A stretch of 64,000 bases of DNA from Monosporascus cannonballus (GCA_004154925.1 QJNS01000027.1:369984-433983); one strand, 5' to 3'; counted from the stretch's first letter, positions 39,999-52,506 are shown. Notes: generated by a model from the sequence alone, not told the origin. Numbers and translations are program-made.

Positions 39999-42900
39999 AT
40001 GGCAACGGTATCGTTAACGTTTTCCGTTATTTATAAAGAATCTAAGGACTGGGATTATTTCAAAAGGGAATTCCAATTTAAAGTATACGTACTTAATATT
40101 TGGAATTATATTAATCCTAATTAGAACTTGTAGTGGTTTGTTAAACCTATAAAATCTAATATAGTTTTTTACTTCAAAAAACGAATCAGTTATACGATAC
40201 GAATTAATACCTTAAGCAGTTCTTTATTTATATTTATATCCTCTAGAAGAATTATCGAAAAAATCGATTATACTAATTATTTAACGAATATCTTTAACAT
40301 AACGAGCGAAAATAAATAAGCTTATAACTAAGACTTTACGGCGTATATTTACAAAAATCGGCAATACGATAGTTTTTACAAGAACATTAATAAGTTTACG
40401 AAATAAATTATAAAGTTAATATTTTTAACAATTAAAAACCTGCTTTTTTTCAAAATAAAACTTACGAAAATAATATATTAATTTAAGCGAATTAGACAAA
40501 ATATACGATTGTAAGCTCCTAATTAACACTTAACGAAAATATTACGAAACGTTAAAGCAAATTTCGAAATTTGGCAAAAGGTTAAACGAATAAATCGTAA
40601 AATAATAAATAATTATAGTCTTAAAATAGCGACATAATATTCTAGAAACGAACACGACGATTATATAGGTTAACGATTTATATATAATATTAGCCCTTAT
40701 AATTAAGATATAGATTATTATCTTTTAAATAATAAAAAAAGCCAAAATCGATAACGGTACGATTAATTTTTAAAAAAATGGTAATTAATATTCTGGATTA
40801 TTAAGTTACGGCTTATTTTATATTTATATTACGAAATATTAATGGAACGTTTTTAACGCTTTACGAAATACCTACAAACTTTTTTAATTAAGATAATCTT
40901 AATCAGAAAAATCACAAAAATATTAATCTTTAACTATAAAAACAAATCCCAAGCCGTAAGCCAAAACGAAATAACCGTAAAAATTCTTATACGGACCGAA
41001 ACGGTAATAAGCGAAAACGTCAAAAATTAAACGTATAAAGTACCGGTTATAAAACGTACCTAATTAATTACAATATATTATTTAATTATTATTATGTATT
41101 CTTTAGAAAAGCCCCAAGGAATTTCCTTTTTAACGATAAAATAATAATATATATCTAAGAACGATTTTCCGCCGATCAGGTTTTAAAGAAAAAAATCGAC
41201 CGCCTATCGAAAATTATGGAAAAACGTATTATATAAAAAATAAATTAATTTTTAAAAAAGGTATAACGAATATTAGCATTTTTTTGATTACTAATTAACG
41301 TAACGTTATAAATATCTTATTTTACCCTTTAAAGAATTTAGGTATTCTGGACTTCAAGTTTATAATATATATTTTTAACCTAATTAGCAGATTTTTAAAT
41401 TTTAAACTTATTGTATAAAGTAATAAGATATTCGTAAGTAATAATTTCGTCCCGATTAAGGGGTACGGAAAGGTTAATATAATTTTTCAAAGCTTTTACG
41501 GTACTAAAACATTATATTTGTATAACGTGGTTTACTGCGAAAATTTCGCAAATAATTTGGTATTATTCTCGCAATTCCAAAAAAAGTACTAATAAGATAA
41601 TAAAGAAATAAATAATTACATTCGAAATAAATATAACTAAATAATTCTTACGTTAACAAATAAATTTAATTAATTCGTTATCAAAAATATTAACGTAATA
41701 ATTACCCATATAATTTTAATAATTTATAAACGAAATATTAATTCGTAAATAACAAAACCATTACGAATCGGTAACGGTATTATGTAGTATTTAAGAATAA
41801 GATATTTAGGATTCGAAATAATTATTTAATTATAATCCCATACGAAAAGAATCCACCTAAACGGTTTTATAATAATCGAACGCCAAATATATGGCAAGGC
41901 GAAAACTAAAAAGCTAATTCGCCGCGAACTAAAAAAAGAAATATCTCGATTATGACAAAAAATTGCCATCAATTTTATAAATTTTTTAAAAAAAACCTTA
42001 AAAAATACAAATACGTTATATTTATCACCGATAGATACTTAGACTTTATTTGGGATATTTATTTTAAGAACCGGAAGCAGAATATATTAATTATAACGGT
42101 TCGATATTTCCTAAAAATCTTAAAAAACCAAAATAATATCCTTCCATAAATAATTAAATATAATAACGAAATCTTAAAAAATTACCAATTTCGAAATACG
42201 TTTCAACTATTTCCTTTTAATATTAGATTTAAACCTTTAATATTATATACTTGAATTTAAAAAAGGGGAATAAAGCGTTTAAAGGATATAATTAAGGAAA
42301 AAGAAATTACGATACGAAATAATGCTAAATTATTTTCGCTTTTAATCGTATATATTTTTAAAACGGTAATATATTTATATAACCGTATTTTTAAATACGT
42401 ATTTTTTTAACAAAACCTATGCGAAACTTTTTATATTTACCTAACGTATAAAAATAACGTTATGATATTGAATCGAAAATCTTCATAAGCCTATTTACAA
42501 ATATATAGCTATATAATTTACGTTATATTAATTACCCCTATAAAGAAAAAATAAACCTTTCAAAATTATATCCTAAAACGTAAATAAGTAATTTCGTCAA
42601 TTATCGATTTACAAATATTTACGAAATTTAAAGGTTATTAAATAATAAGGTTATTATTATTCGAAATATATAATTTAACGAAAAAGCCACCTTTTTAAGT
42701 AATATTAAAAACTTAAAAAACGATTTTTTATATGTTATAAAAAAGTTATAAAAGTTATTCCGATATATAAACATACTTAATTAAAACGATAGCAATTTAA
42801 TATATATATAAGAAAATAAAATCCTAAATAAAATAATTTAATTACTAGCTAAATAGAAAAAATAGCTTTAAAAACGTATTAACGTAAGATACGTACTAAA

Positions 42901-43972
42901 TAAGAAAAAATAAATTTATTCGTAAAGGATTGATTATTTTTAGACGACCGTTATATTTGAACCATTTCCGTTTTTTAGATTATTACTAGCATTAACGTTT
43001 ACGTTAATAATTATTACGATTATTACGTCGACGAAAAAAAATAAAAGTAGTCCTAAGTTTTTTTTATACTGTTTAACCTAAAGTAACAGTAAAAAACGAA
43101 GGTACCTTACGGGTTATAAATATAAGCTCCTCGTATATTCCGTATTAAAAAATTATTATTCGAAATAAATATAAAGTATAAAAAACCGTATTTAATATAA
43201 GACGTTTAGCTATTTTTGTAAATACGTACAATAACCGGCAAGTACGTTACGGAAGTTTAAGGAAATTAATTGCCCGAAATATATATTATTATAATTAGAA
43301 AAAGAATAATACGTCAGCAAATAAAAAGGTATTTAGATTATAAAACCGGATATATAGGCATAATTTACAGCCCCCGTCGCAAAACCATAAAACATTAAAT
43401 ATATATCCGTTAAAAGAAATATTTCGTAAAGCCGAAAACATTTATTTATAAAGTTATAAAAAATATAATTTTAGGAAACCGTTAATCAGTTTTTTATTAA
43501 AGGGAAATAAGTTTTAAAATATACATAAATATTCGGTTACAAGTTTAATAAATATAATTAATTTTAAAAATGTAAAACCGTTTTATCGTACGAAATAATT
43601 AATAAATTAAAACTGCTTATAATAATATATACGCAATTATTTTTGTTAAAATGTTATTTTAAATTTTAATCGTTATTATAGTTAAATTCGACTTAAAACT
43701 TAAGTAATATAATATTATAAATACTTTTATAAATATTAACTTATTTTATAAAATATATATAAAAACGATTCCAGAATATCTATAACGTAATAAAAATTTT
43801 TTAATTAAGAAAATATTATATGGATTAAGGGAACTATTTTTGCTATAGTAAAAAGCCTTTATTAAAACGTTTAAAAAATTAGGACTTAATTTTATTCCTT
43901 ACGAACCTTATTATGTTATTCTTTAAAAGGTATTTGTTTATTTTTTTGTAAACGATATTATTATAACATATT
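39999..43972 (+). pseudogene. Gag-pol pseudogene of Copia E, 5' part
   Basis: The gag ATG at 39,999-40,001 (MATVSLTFSVIYKESKDWDY) opens about 110 bp inside the LTR. Protease follows near 41,340 (GILDxxxxIYIFN, in place of the Copia LDSG active site). Integrase-like sequence lies around 41,850-42,150. The RT palm appears at 43,800-43,970: LRKILYGLRE, then VFVYFFVNDIIITYL, where the usual FVDD has become FVND. The frame is cut a few codons after the catalytic motif by chromovirus D. RIP stops are frequent. Confidence 0.78.
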
Positions 43973-44393
43973 TGTTACAAGAACAGGGGTTCCCGTCTCG
44001 AAGGGACCGACCTTTAAGGCCTAGCGTAAACCTGTCGCGGCTAAACCCCGGACAAGGAGGTTTAGTTCTTAAGGTGATCTGGTTAATCTGGGTAATCTGG
44101 AACCAAATTACACAAATCCAATAGATTTACGATATATTTACTTTGGGAATTAGAATATGTATAATAAACCGGTTTCTTATATAAATAATACCGACTTAAT
44201 TTCGCTTTTTAATTGTTAATTTAAATTTTTAATTAAAAAATAATTATACCGTTTTTATTAAGGGAAAAATCCTTAAAATCGTTTTAACGAATAAACGTTT
44301 AAATTAATTTTCGCCTTATTATTACTTATAAATGAAAATTCTTTTTCGGATATTATTTATATATTCAAGTAAATATATAATAAGTTCGTTACA
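43973..44393 (+). repeat. 5' LTR of chromovirus D
   Basis: 421 bp. It is strikingly well preserved at the start, with TTCCCGTCTCGAAGGGACCG and CGCGGCTAAACCCCGGACAA, then AT-rich. The tandem words TGATCTGGTTAATCTGGG and TAATCTGGAACCA occur in both LTRs. It ends TTCGTTACA. Confidence 0.9.
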
Positions 44394-47200
44394 TTGTGAT
44401 AATTTTTTAATTAACAGTTAACGAATAATTTACCGCCTAATTAAGATATAAACGTATTAAATTTAACATTGGACGATAATTAGAAAATAAACAATATATT
44501 GGATTTTCGTTATTAGCTAATAAAATATTAGTAATAAAACTTAATAACTTACTCCTTATTAAGAAAATGTTCCAACTAATTAATAATATAATACCTTTTA
44601 TTACTCGATTCCAAAAAGGGTTTTTCTTTTTACAACCCTAACAATAACTTATCCTGATTTTTAAGGATATTATTAAGGTTTAAGGGAAAAAATTAAAACG
44701 GGAAAAAATTAAGGAAAAAGTTAAGGAAAAATATAAAGCAAGGTTTCAAAAAAAAGGAACAAACTGTTAATAAAAAATTATATATCCTAATAATAAAAGT
44801 TAAAGCCCTAAAAAAACGTTAAATTCGTTTAATAACAAAAAGCCTTGACTTTATTATTATTTAGTACAAACTAAATACGCAAAGGAATTATTTTACCTCT
44901 TAATTATTATAAAATACCGGACATTAAAAACTACAAATTCATTTTCCCTAAGCCTTACGATAAATTAAAAAACCCGGAAAGATTTTTAGTTTAGGCCAGA
45001 TGTCGTCTTAGGTTTTATCAAAATTTTTCAATTAAGGATTATTTAAAAAAATAATGGCTATTTCCTAATTACTTATTAGAAAAATCCTTTTATAGTTCGA
45101 ACCTATTATGAAAAATTATTTGCAAAATTACCATAAGGAATTTTCTGATATAATTAATTATATTTTTAGCGAATATAAATACTTCGAAAAAGAAATAGGA
45201 ATTTTATTCGGAAATCCAAATAAGGAATAATATATAATTAAGTAACTTTATTTCCTTCGTCAAACCAAAATAATATCCGAATATACGATTAAATTTAATC
45301 GCTTAATAATTATTTTAAATTTGCCAAAAAATGCATTATTTTATCTTTATTATAACGGCCTAAAACCTTAAGTCAAAGACGAATTATATATGGAACCAAA
45401 AATGGAATTTTTTACAAAATATATAAATAAGATTATTATTACCGATTAACGTACCTTTAATCGGTACCTTAAAAAGAACAGGACCGGCAAACGAAATAAC
45501 GATAAGAATTTCAATAACCGAACCAAAAAGAATAAGGGCAAATCTTAGAAAAAAACGAATTCCGCTTTAAAAAAGCTCAAGAAAAATAAATTCAAAATAA
45601 TATATTTTAATTATGGCAAAAAGAAGATATTTTAAAAACGAATATCGCTTTCCCGCTAAGAAAAACCCTAAAAAAGGAGGAATTCCTTAACCCTAGAAAA
45701 AAGTCAGAATAATTAAGCAAAAAATCGACAATAAGACAAAAAAAGAAAAGAAAAAAGTTAATTCGACTTCCTTTCAGCTAAAATTCACTATTGCCATTAT
45801 TACTTATATTTAAAACGACATCTTAAAGTACGAAAATTATCTAATTTATTAAATTTCTAATGTTAAAACCTGCAAATACCATCCATGACAAACGGCTTTC
45901 AGGATAGTTATAGGGCTAAGATACCAGTATTACCTTAATTCCCAAAGATATAAAGATATACAGAAAACGGTCAGTTTCGATTAAATATTAACAACCATAG
46001 ACAGCTATTCCCGGGGCTTTATAAGTTCCTAAAATACATTATTTATCAAAAGATACTATCGGTAAACCCTTATAATATATTATATTTCGCTATTTGCTAT
46101 ATCGACGATTATCTCGTTTATTTTAAAGCCAAAAAATAATAACTTTTAAACTGAATAATACGAAAAAATACTTACCGAACTAGACGATAAATATCGATAC
46201 ATTAAAAACCTCCGATAATTAAAATATCTTAAGTTTTGCTATTTGTATCCCGAATCAAAACAGAATTAAAGGGTTATATTATAAGAATATTTATATTATT
46301 TTCCGATAGTTTACGTCCAATATAAATTCTTAAATATAAAAATACCTTTTTCAAAGGTACATTTTTCCGATATTATAATTCAAAAAGTATAAAACTAAGA
46401 GTTAAATTAAAAGAAATAATTATTTTCGGATACCACTTAAGCAAAACAAAATAATACAAATATATAAATAATTATTATATTAAGCATGTCTGTAAAAAAG
46501 CTGAAAAATAAAAACGTTTTTTCGTAAGCAAATAATATTAATCAAAAAAGACCGAGGCCTTCGAAAATAAGGCATTAAAAAATCTAAACTTACAAGACCT
46601 TATACGAAGTAATCAAAGGAATACGTAATTAAATCGAGATTCCTCTTTAATATAAAGGCAGAACTTTTAAAGTAATAATTAATTCCGAAATAAAAAGTAA
46701 TTTTATTTTCCCCGTAATAACAAAAAGATATCCAATTCCCTGGAAATACAAATTACGGTTTTACATATTGCATACGATAAACGAAAAGCTGTTTACCTAT
46801 GAGAATAATCGAGTTTTACAAAAAACAAAAAACTTTACTATATAAATTTAAAGATATTAAAAACGCGTTTCGCTAAAGATTATTAACATTTTTAAATATA
46901 ATATCATTTTGAGAATATCTGAGTTTTATTCCAGCAACTTATTAATTAGAAAAAGCGAATATTCTTTCAGGAAAACAAAATAAAAGTATTAAAAAAAGAT
47001 AATCGAAAAATTTGTTATATTATTAAGGAAGTACGGATCCTTAATTAAGCCTTTACGGTACCCTCGGAATACCAAGGATTTAAACGATTATTTAAAAATA
47101 AGAAAAATCATAAATTATTTCCTTACGGTTAATATAATTACCGGATACCCATTAAGGAAAAACATTATCTTAAACTTTACAAAATTTACTATATAAATCT
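44394..47200 (+). pseudogene. Gag and protease region of chromovirus D
   Basis: Plus-strand gag-type remnant, mainly 44,900-45,750. A zinc-knuckle relic, YFNYGK followed after a one-base frame slip by YFKNEYR, lies at 45,602-45,650, with Cys and His ligands turned to Tyr. A Lys/Arg-rich tail follows. Protease should lie near 45,800-46,100 but no active-site triplet is convincing. Frames are broken by RIP stops and small indels. Confidence 0.65.
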
Positions 47201-50000
47201 CGAAAAGTTAAAAACTTTGTAAAAAAGCATATAACTTGATCTGAAAAAAAGATATATCCAATTTTCCAACTTTCCTGCTGGATATCCCGTTCTTATAATT
47301 TCAAAGATAAAGGATGGTAAACAGAAAATCGACGAAAACGGAAATCTCGTTTATCGAAAAATAATGAATTATAAATAACTAAATAATATTATTATTAAAA
47401 ACGGATATCTCCTGATATTCATAAATACTTTGAAAGAAAACACAAGTAAAGCCAAATAATTTACCGTATGTAATTTTCGAAACGGCTATTACCGTATTAA
47501 AATGGCCAAAAAAATGAAAAACGGTATTTAAAACGGTATATAGACTGTACAAGTACAAAGTAATACCGATAGGACTTATTAATGCTCTCGCCAATTTCTA
47601 AAACCTAATTATAATTATTTTTCGATAATTTTTAGATATATTCGAATTTATTTACCTCGACGACATCCTTATTTATTCCGAAACCTTAAAAAAGTATAAG
47701 AAATATATAGCTTAAATATTCAGAACTTTAAATAAAGCAAATATTCGAATTAACCCTGCTAAAATATATGGCACATATAAAAACTAAATTTTCTGTGATA
47801 TATTTTTATATCCGGCCAAATTTAAATTTAATACTTTAAGTTAAAAATAATTAAGGATTAACTTATCTCTAATAAAGTAAACGTTATAAATATCCGATAA
47901 ATTTTAAGATTTACAGATTATATACATAACTTAATTAAGAGATATAAAAATATAATTAAATTATTAACAAAACTTATTATTAAAGAATACGTTAGAAAAA
48001 AGTTCGAACATCCAGAAAAAACCAAAAAAGTATTTCAGGAATTAAAAAAAATAATTACCAACGGACTTATCGTTAAGATACCAAACTTAAATAAAAAGAA
48101 ACGATTAAAACCCAACGCCTTAAAATACGGCTTAAGTATAGTTTAAAAACAACAAAAAATAACGGCAAATAATACTCAGTAACATATTACTTAAAAGCAT
48201 TCCGAAATACAGAATTTAAAATACCAGATTTACGATAAGGAACTGTTAGCGATTATTAACGTTTTTCAAGAATAAAAACCTTTTTTAACGGAATAAGAAA
48301 ACCTTTCGATATTTATTTTAATTACAAAAATCTTATTCGATTTATAAAAGCCCAAAAACTAAATAAACGATATAAAAGATAAATAATTTTTCTATCCAAA
48401 TTTAATTTCAAAATATATTATATTAAGGGAAAAAAACTATCCAGGCGGATATTTTTAATTGCAAAACAAATTATAAGTTCAAAATTGCCAAAAAAAAAAG
48501 TATGCAAATATTATGATATAATAGAAACGGTATTATACAGTTATATAAAATGGTAAAAAAACCGATTGCAAAACTTTTAACATAATTCCGGAATTCTTAC
48601 GATACAAAAAAACAGAAAAAGGTTTAGCAGCTAAAGAAATAGCCAAAAAGTAAGCTACTATATCATGGTAAAATTTATGTTCCTAAGAATTAACGAGAAC
48701 AATTTATAAAGGAATTGCATAAAATTTCATTATATGAATATTAAGAAATTTATAAAATTATTAAACGATTATAAAAATAATACGATTTCCCTAAGTTACG
48801 CCGTATAATTAAGAAAATAATTAAGGATTATAACGTTTATAATAAAGTTAAGGTAGTTCGCCATAAGCCTTACGGGTTATTATAACTTGTTAACATTTTT
48901 AATAAGGTATAAAATACCATAATTTAAGATTTTATTATTAATTTACCTTTATTGAAAAACCCCGTTATTAAAGTTAAATACGACAGAATATAGGTAATTA
49001 TCGACAAACTTATCAAATATGGATATTTCTTATTTTTTGAGGAAAACGCAACGGTAAAACAATTGGCCTATTCCTTTATTAGATATTACCTTAATAAATA
49101 CGAGATATCAAAAAAGATTATTCCCGACAAAAATACGTTTTTTATTTCAAAATTCGGTATTAATTTTGTTTAAATAAGTCGGTATTAAATTTAAGTTTTC
49201 GATAACGTATTATCATTAAACGAATAAACAAACGGAATAATTTAATTAAATTCTGAAATAATATCTTAAAAGTTATGTTAATTATTAACAAAATAATTAA
49301 GTAAAACGTTTATTATTAGCGTAAATCGCTTATAATATATCTGTTAACGAAAACACAAACGTATCCCCTTATATAATTATATATAAATATAATACAAAAA
49401 TAAAACGACTTAAATAATAACTTAATAAAACACCAAATATTATTACGATTACCCTAAAAGCAAAAATATTAATAACAAAAATGAAAAACAAATCTAAATC
49501 CATTGCCAAAATAAATTATAATTCCTTTAATAAAGAATATCCTAATATTATAATAAAAAAAGAATTAAGTGACTAATTTTAACGAAAGAAAATACGGTTT
49601 ACGTATTATGCCAAAAACAAAACGTAATTGCGAATATTTTTATAAATTAAAATAAAACAATTTAATAACAAATTTAATTTCAAAAATTTTGACCCGTTTA
49701 AAGTCGAAAAGATTATTTCTGAAACTAATTATCGATTATTATTACCTAAGACCATAAAGATATATCTCGTTTTCCATATTTCTTTATTTGAACTAACATT
49801 TAAGAACGTTTTATTAAAAATAAACCTGGAATTTAAAAAGGAATTTGACGAATACAAAATCGAATAAATACTAGATTCCAGAATAATTAAAAACAAAGTT
49901 TAATATTTAATTAAATAGAAAAAATACTTACATAAAAAATACTTGGGAATTACTTAATTACTTAACGAATACGATGGACTTGGTTAAGATGTTTTACCGC
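47201..50000 (+). pseudogene. Pol pseudogene of chromovirus D (RT, RNase H, integrase, chromodomain)
   Basis: Reverse transcriptase is readable from about 47,420 (FTVCNFRNGYYRIKMA) to the catalytic FIYLDDILIYSE, with YLDD intact at 47,653-47,664. RNase H follows with IYDKELLAIINVFQE (about 48,220-48,270). Integrase spans about 48,780-49,200, including DFIINLPLLKN, YDRI*VIIDKL and FFEENATVKQLAYSFI. A chromodomain (YKIE-ILDSRIIKNKV-YLIK, about 49,850-49,960) ends the protein, its aromatic-cage tryptophan codons changed to TAA/TAG. This is the standard fungal chromovirus order. Non-functional. Confidence 0.82.
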
Positions 50001-50460
50001 CAAAATTCTAACCGACCGTTTCCAAAGCGGCTAAGGTCGCAGGCGATAACGGTCCCCCACTTAAACTTAAATTTTCGGCGTTTTAATTAAAAGAAATAAA
50101 CGCCTTTAAAACGGCATCCATTTTAAAGGCAAGCTGTACTTACTTTGCCTCCATATAACGCTGCTTTTTTTCCATCCTTTTCCGTTTTTCTAATTAATTT
50201 AATTCCAAACCTTTTTTTAATAATTCTACGGTTTTCTTCTTAAGGAGATCCTGCTAAAAACGTAATCGCCTTACTTTTCCGATAAATTTTAACGATTTTT
50301 CGTTTTATTTTTGACGCTTTTTTTCCACGAATTTCTAATGCGCCAAAAACTTATTTTCCAAAGTACGTTATTTTTTCTGCAGCCGTTCCTATATTTCGTT
50401 TATTTTCTTAAGGGAATTTATAACTGAAATGTCGTAAGAGAGACGTTTGTCGACAGATGT
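50000..50460 (-). pseudogene. Antisense lysine-rich coiled-coil ORF relic in chromovirus D
   Basis: On the strand opposite to pol, from about 50,460 down to about 50,000, one frame reads with only a few RIP-type stops: VDKRLSYDISVINSLKKINE, then TLENKFLAH, KSLKFIGKVRRLRF and LLKKKTVELLKKGLELN, and later LEKRKRMEKKQRYMEAK, ending in SLSGGPLSPATLAALETVG. It is strongly Lys/Glu/Leu-rich with heptad-like spacing, so a coiled coil is likely. It overlaps the 3' end of the pol frame and precedes the 3' LTR. I know of abundant fungal hypothetical proteins of this style but cannot name a family. Its function is unknown. Confidence 0.5.
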
Positions 50461-50736
50461 AATAATTATAATATAATAACTTAAAAACGTAAAAATAATC
50501 GGTTTCGCCAAACCGAATATAATTAAAATAAGGAAATGCCTTAATACTAAATTTTTTAATTAAATCAATTCGAATATCGCAAGAATCGCGTTAATTTAAA
50601 CGACATTTTCTTTTTTTTTCGAATACGGCCTGTTATAATAAAATTAATTAAGACGTTTTTAATTTTTTCTAACAAAACAAAAAGGTTACTTACGGTTTTT
50701 ATCTTTAGGATAAAGATTTTTGGAAAAGGGAAATAA
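50461..50736. other. 3' untranslated region and polypurine tract of D
   Basis: AT-rich interval before the 3' LTR, ending in the purine run GGAAAAGGGAAA directly ahead of the LTR. That is the expected position of the polypurine primer for plus-strand synthesis. No coding motif was seen. Confidence 0.55.
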
Positions 50737-51157
50737 TATTATAGAAATAGAGGTTCTCGTTTCGAAAGGATTAACTTTTAAGGCCTAACGTAAATTTGTC
50801 GCAATTAAACCCCGAATAGGAAAGCTTGGTTCTCAAGGTGATCTGGTTAATCTGGGTGATCTGGAACCAGATTATATAGATTTAACAGATTTACGATATA
50901 TTCACTTTGGGAAATGGAATATATATAATAAATCGGTTTTTTATATAAATAATACCTATTTAATTTTGTTCCTTAATTATTAATCTAAGCCTTTAATTAA
51001 GAGGTAATTATATCTTTTTTATTAAGGAAAAAGTCCTTAAAATCTCTTTAACGAATAAATGCTTAAATTATTCCTCGCCCTATTGCTACCTGCAAATTAA
51101 AACCTCTTTTCGGATACTGTTTATATCTCCAGGTAGATATATGACAGATTCGTTACA
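50737..51157 (+). repeat. 3' LTR of chromovirus D
   Basis: 421 bp, identical in length to the 5' LTR. The start is RIPed to TATTATAG, and the end is ACAGATTCGTTACA. The ATATT duplication follows at 51,158-51,162. Confidence 0.9.
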
Positions 51158-51162
51158 ATATT

Positions 51163-52198
51163 GCGAAAAAAATCAAAATTTCGTTAATTAATTAATTTAA
51201 CAAATACAGGAACGGTATATTTTAATAAAAGATAAAAACTTATAGTAATTTTTTAATATCGAAATAATTAAAGACAAATTTAATAAAAAAAAATCTGGTT
51301 AGTTTAATCCGATTTTATAAATAAATTAATTAATTTAATACTTAAAAAAAATCTAAATAATTTCTCAAAAATATTTATAATTAGTATTAAATTATTGCCG
51401 AATCTTAATTTAGCCCATATAAGCTTCATTAACAAATATCAAAAAAATCGGTTTCATTTTTTTCGTAATAACTAATACGTAACCTAATATATTCTTTATA
51501 ATATTTCAATTTACCTGATTTAATTTGAACTTTAACGACGTATATTATAAAGTTGTCGACCGAATGATATTATATTTAATTGGAATCAAAACGTTAATAC
51601 TATAATTCGGGAGTAAAAATTAATTAAACATTTAAAATAACGTTTTTTCCGCAAATAATACGATTAACCGAAAAAAGTCCTAAATTTATATTATAAAATT
51701 ATTCGGAAAAATAATAAAATAATACGTAAATAAATAAAACATGCTAATTATTTTTATAATAAAAACGAAATTATTTTTTTTGGTATAAAACTATTAGATA
51801 TATAATATAATAATTAATAAATTATGCGATTTGTTAATACCGATATTACCTTATTAATAACGAAATTACAGTATAGAAATATATATAATTATTAGTTATA
51901 ATAAGCCGTAAAAAAGATTTAATTAAAATAAATCATATGTTTATAAATAATATATTAACCGACGGTTTAACTAAAGCCTTATTACGTAAATCTTTTAAAT
52001 ATTTTTAAAAAAAATAATTAAAATTAATAAATATTACGGAAATTGTCGATTAACGGAAAAACGCCTTATAAAAATTTTCAAAAAAGGAATTAACTAATTA
52101 AGAAAATTTAATAGCCGGAAGAAAAATGGAATAAATAATTATAATTCTAAAAATTATAATAATTAATACCGTAAATATTTTAAGGTGTTAAAGGGGTA
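51163..52198 (+). pseudogene. Copia E RT/RNase H remnant, 3' part
   Basis: Continuation of the Copia polyprotein beyond the D insertion. The stretch from about 51,530 reads as the Copia connection and RNase H region: VVDRMILYLIGIKTLIL, then FSANNTINRKKS, the K.LFG..I segment and a late TKLFFL. These correspond to the Copia blocks ending in the DRKS...TEAE motif. Stops at Trp and Gln codons are RIP-type. It ends shortly before the 3' LTR. Confidence 0.75.
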
Positions 52199-52362
52199 TG
52201 TCAGTTAGTAGGGGGTACTTTAGCACTCCATATACGGAAGATTCCCTCTGATCGGAACATATTATGTTCCGGGACTAGATCACCTTAAAGTGCAATGCGC
52301 GTTCTAGAGCACCTGCAACTAGTTATCAATACACACATAACTGATGTCCCTTATATCTGACA
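52199..52362 (+). repeat. 3' LTR of Copia E
   Basis: 164 bp from TGTCAGTTAGTAGG to TATCTGACA, followed by GTAGT. Its right half keeps more C and G (CTAGAGCACCTGCAACTAGT) than the 5' copy. The LTR lies next to the AT-isochore edge, and RIP appears to fade here. Confidence 0.92.
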
Positions 52363-52467
52363 GTAGTTCAACTTAGTGGAGCTTTAGTGGGCTTAGGTTC
52401 TGTTTTAGGCTATTAACCCCGCTAGAAAATTGTTGCGACTAACGTCTTGTGGCCTTCCGGCGGATAA
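52362..52467. other. Isochore boundary
   Basis: Left of this point DNA is RIPed and AT-rich for about 50 kb; right of it composition is normal for eight kilobases of genes. The edge coincides with the right terminal inverted repeat of the piggyBac-like element, so the boundary is the outer limit of transposon sequence rather than a gradual drift. Confidence 0.8.
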
Positions 52468-52506
52468 TCCTATAGTAAGTGCTTGAACGGGCCGCGATAT
52501 GGTGAT

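Larger units (their letters stand above)
43973..51157 (+). mobile_element. Chromovirus D, Ty3/Gypsy inserted in Copia E
   Basis: LTRs of 421 bp (43,973-44,393 and 50,737-51,157) run TGTTACAAGAACAGG...TTCGTTACA (TATTATAGAAATAGAGG in the right copy through RIP). They are flanked by an exact ATATT duplication (43,968-43,972; 51,158-51,162). Total length is 7,185 bp. The plus strand holds gag with a CCHC relic, RT with an intact YLDD, RNase H, integrase and a C-terminal chromodomain. An antisense coiled-coil-type ORF relic lies before the 3' LTR. It is the innermost element of this nest. Confidence 0.93.
39728..52362 (+). mobile_element. Ty1/Copia element E, interrupted by chromovirus D
   Basis: LTRs at 39,728-39,890 (163 bp) and 52,199-52,362 (164 bp) run TGTCGGCTAGCAGG...TCTGACA (RIPed to TGTCAGTTAGTAGG and TCTAACA in places). 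They are flanked by an exact GTAGT duplication (39,723-39,727; 52,363-52,367). Without the D insertion (43,973-51,157 plus ATATT) it measures about 5.4 kb, a standard Copia. Gag, protease, integrase, RT and RNase H remnants occur in Copia order. E is inserted upstream of the transposase ATG in the piggyBac-like element. Confidence 0.93.
37712..52464 (-). mobile_element. PiggyBac-like DNA transposon, split by Copia E
   Basis: Inverted repeats of about 42 bp start TCCGCCGGAAGGCCACAAGA at 37,712 and occur as the complement ending at 52,464, with TA outside each (37,710-37,711; 52,465-52,466). Removing Copia E and one GTAGT leaves about 2.1 kb, a sensible size for a one-gene DNA transposon. The only coding remnant, on the minus strand, resembles DDE_Tnp_1_7 (piggyBac) transposases. 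Known piggyBac elements target TTAA, which is not seen here. Either the family or the exact ends may therefore be misjudged. Confidence 0.75.

Noticed and set aside
47379..47594. 71-codon minus-strand ORF
   Set aside because: The plus strand here encodes the reverse transcriptase of chromovirus D (FTVCNFRNGYY...), so the minus frame is a shadow.
1..52464. Mitochondrial or plasmid origin of the AT-rich DNA
   Set aside because: Contains nuclear-type LTR, Tc1 and piggyBac-like elements with target duplications and RIP signatures; no mitochondrial gene or rRNA seen.
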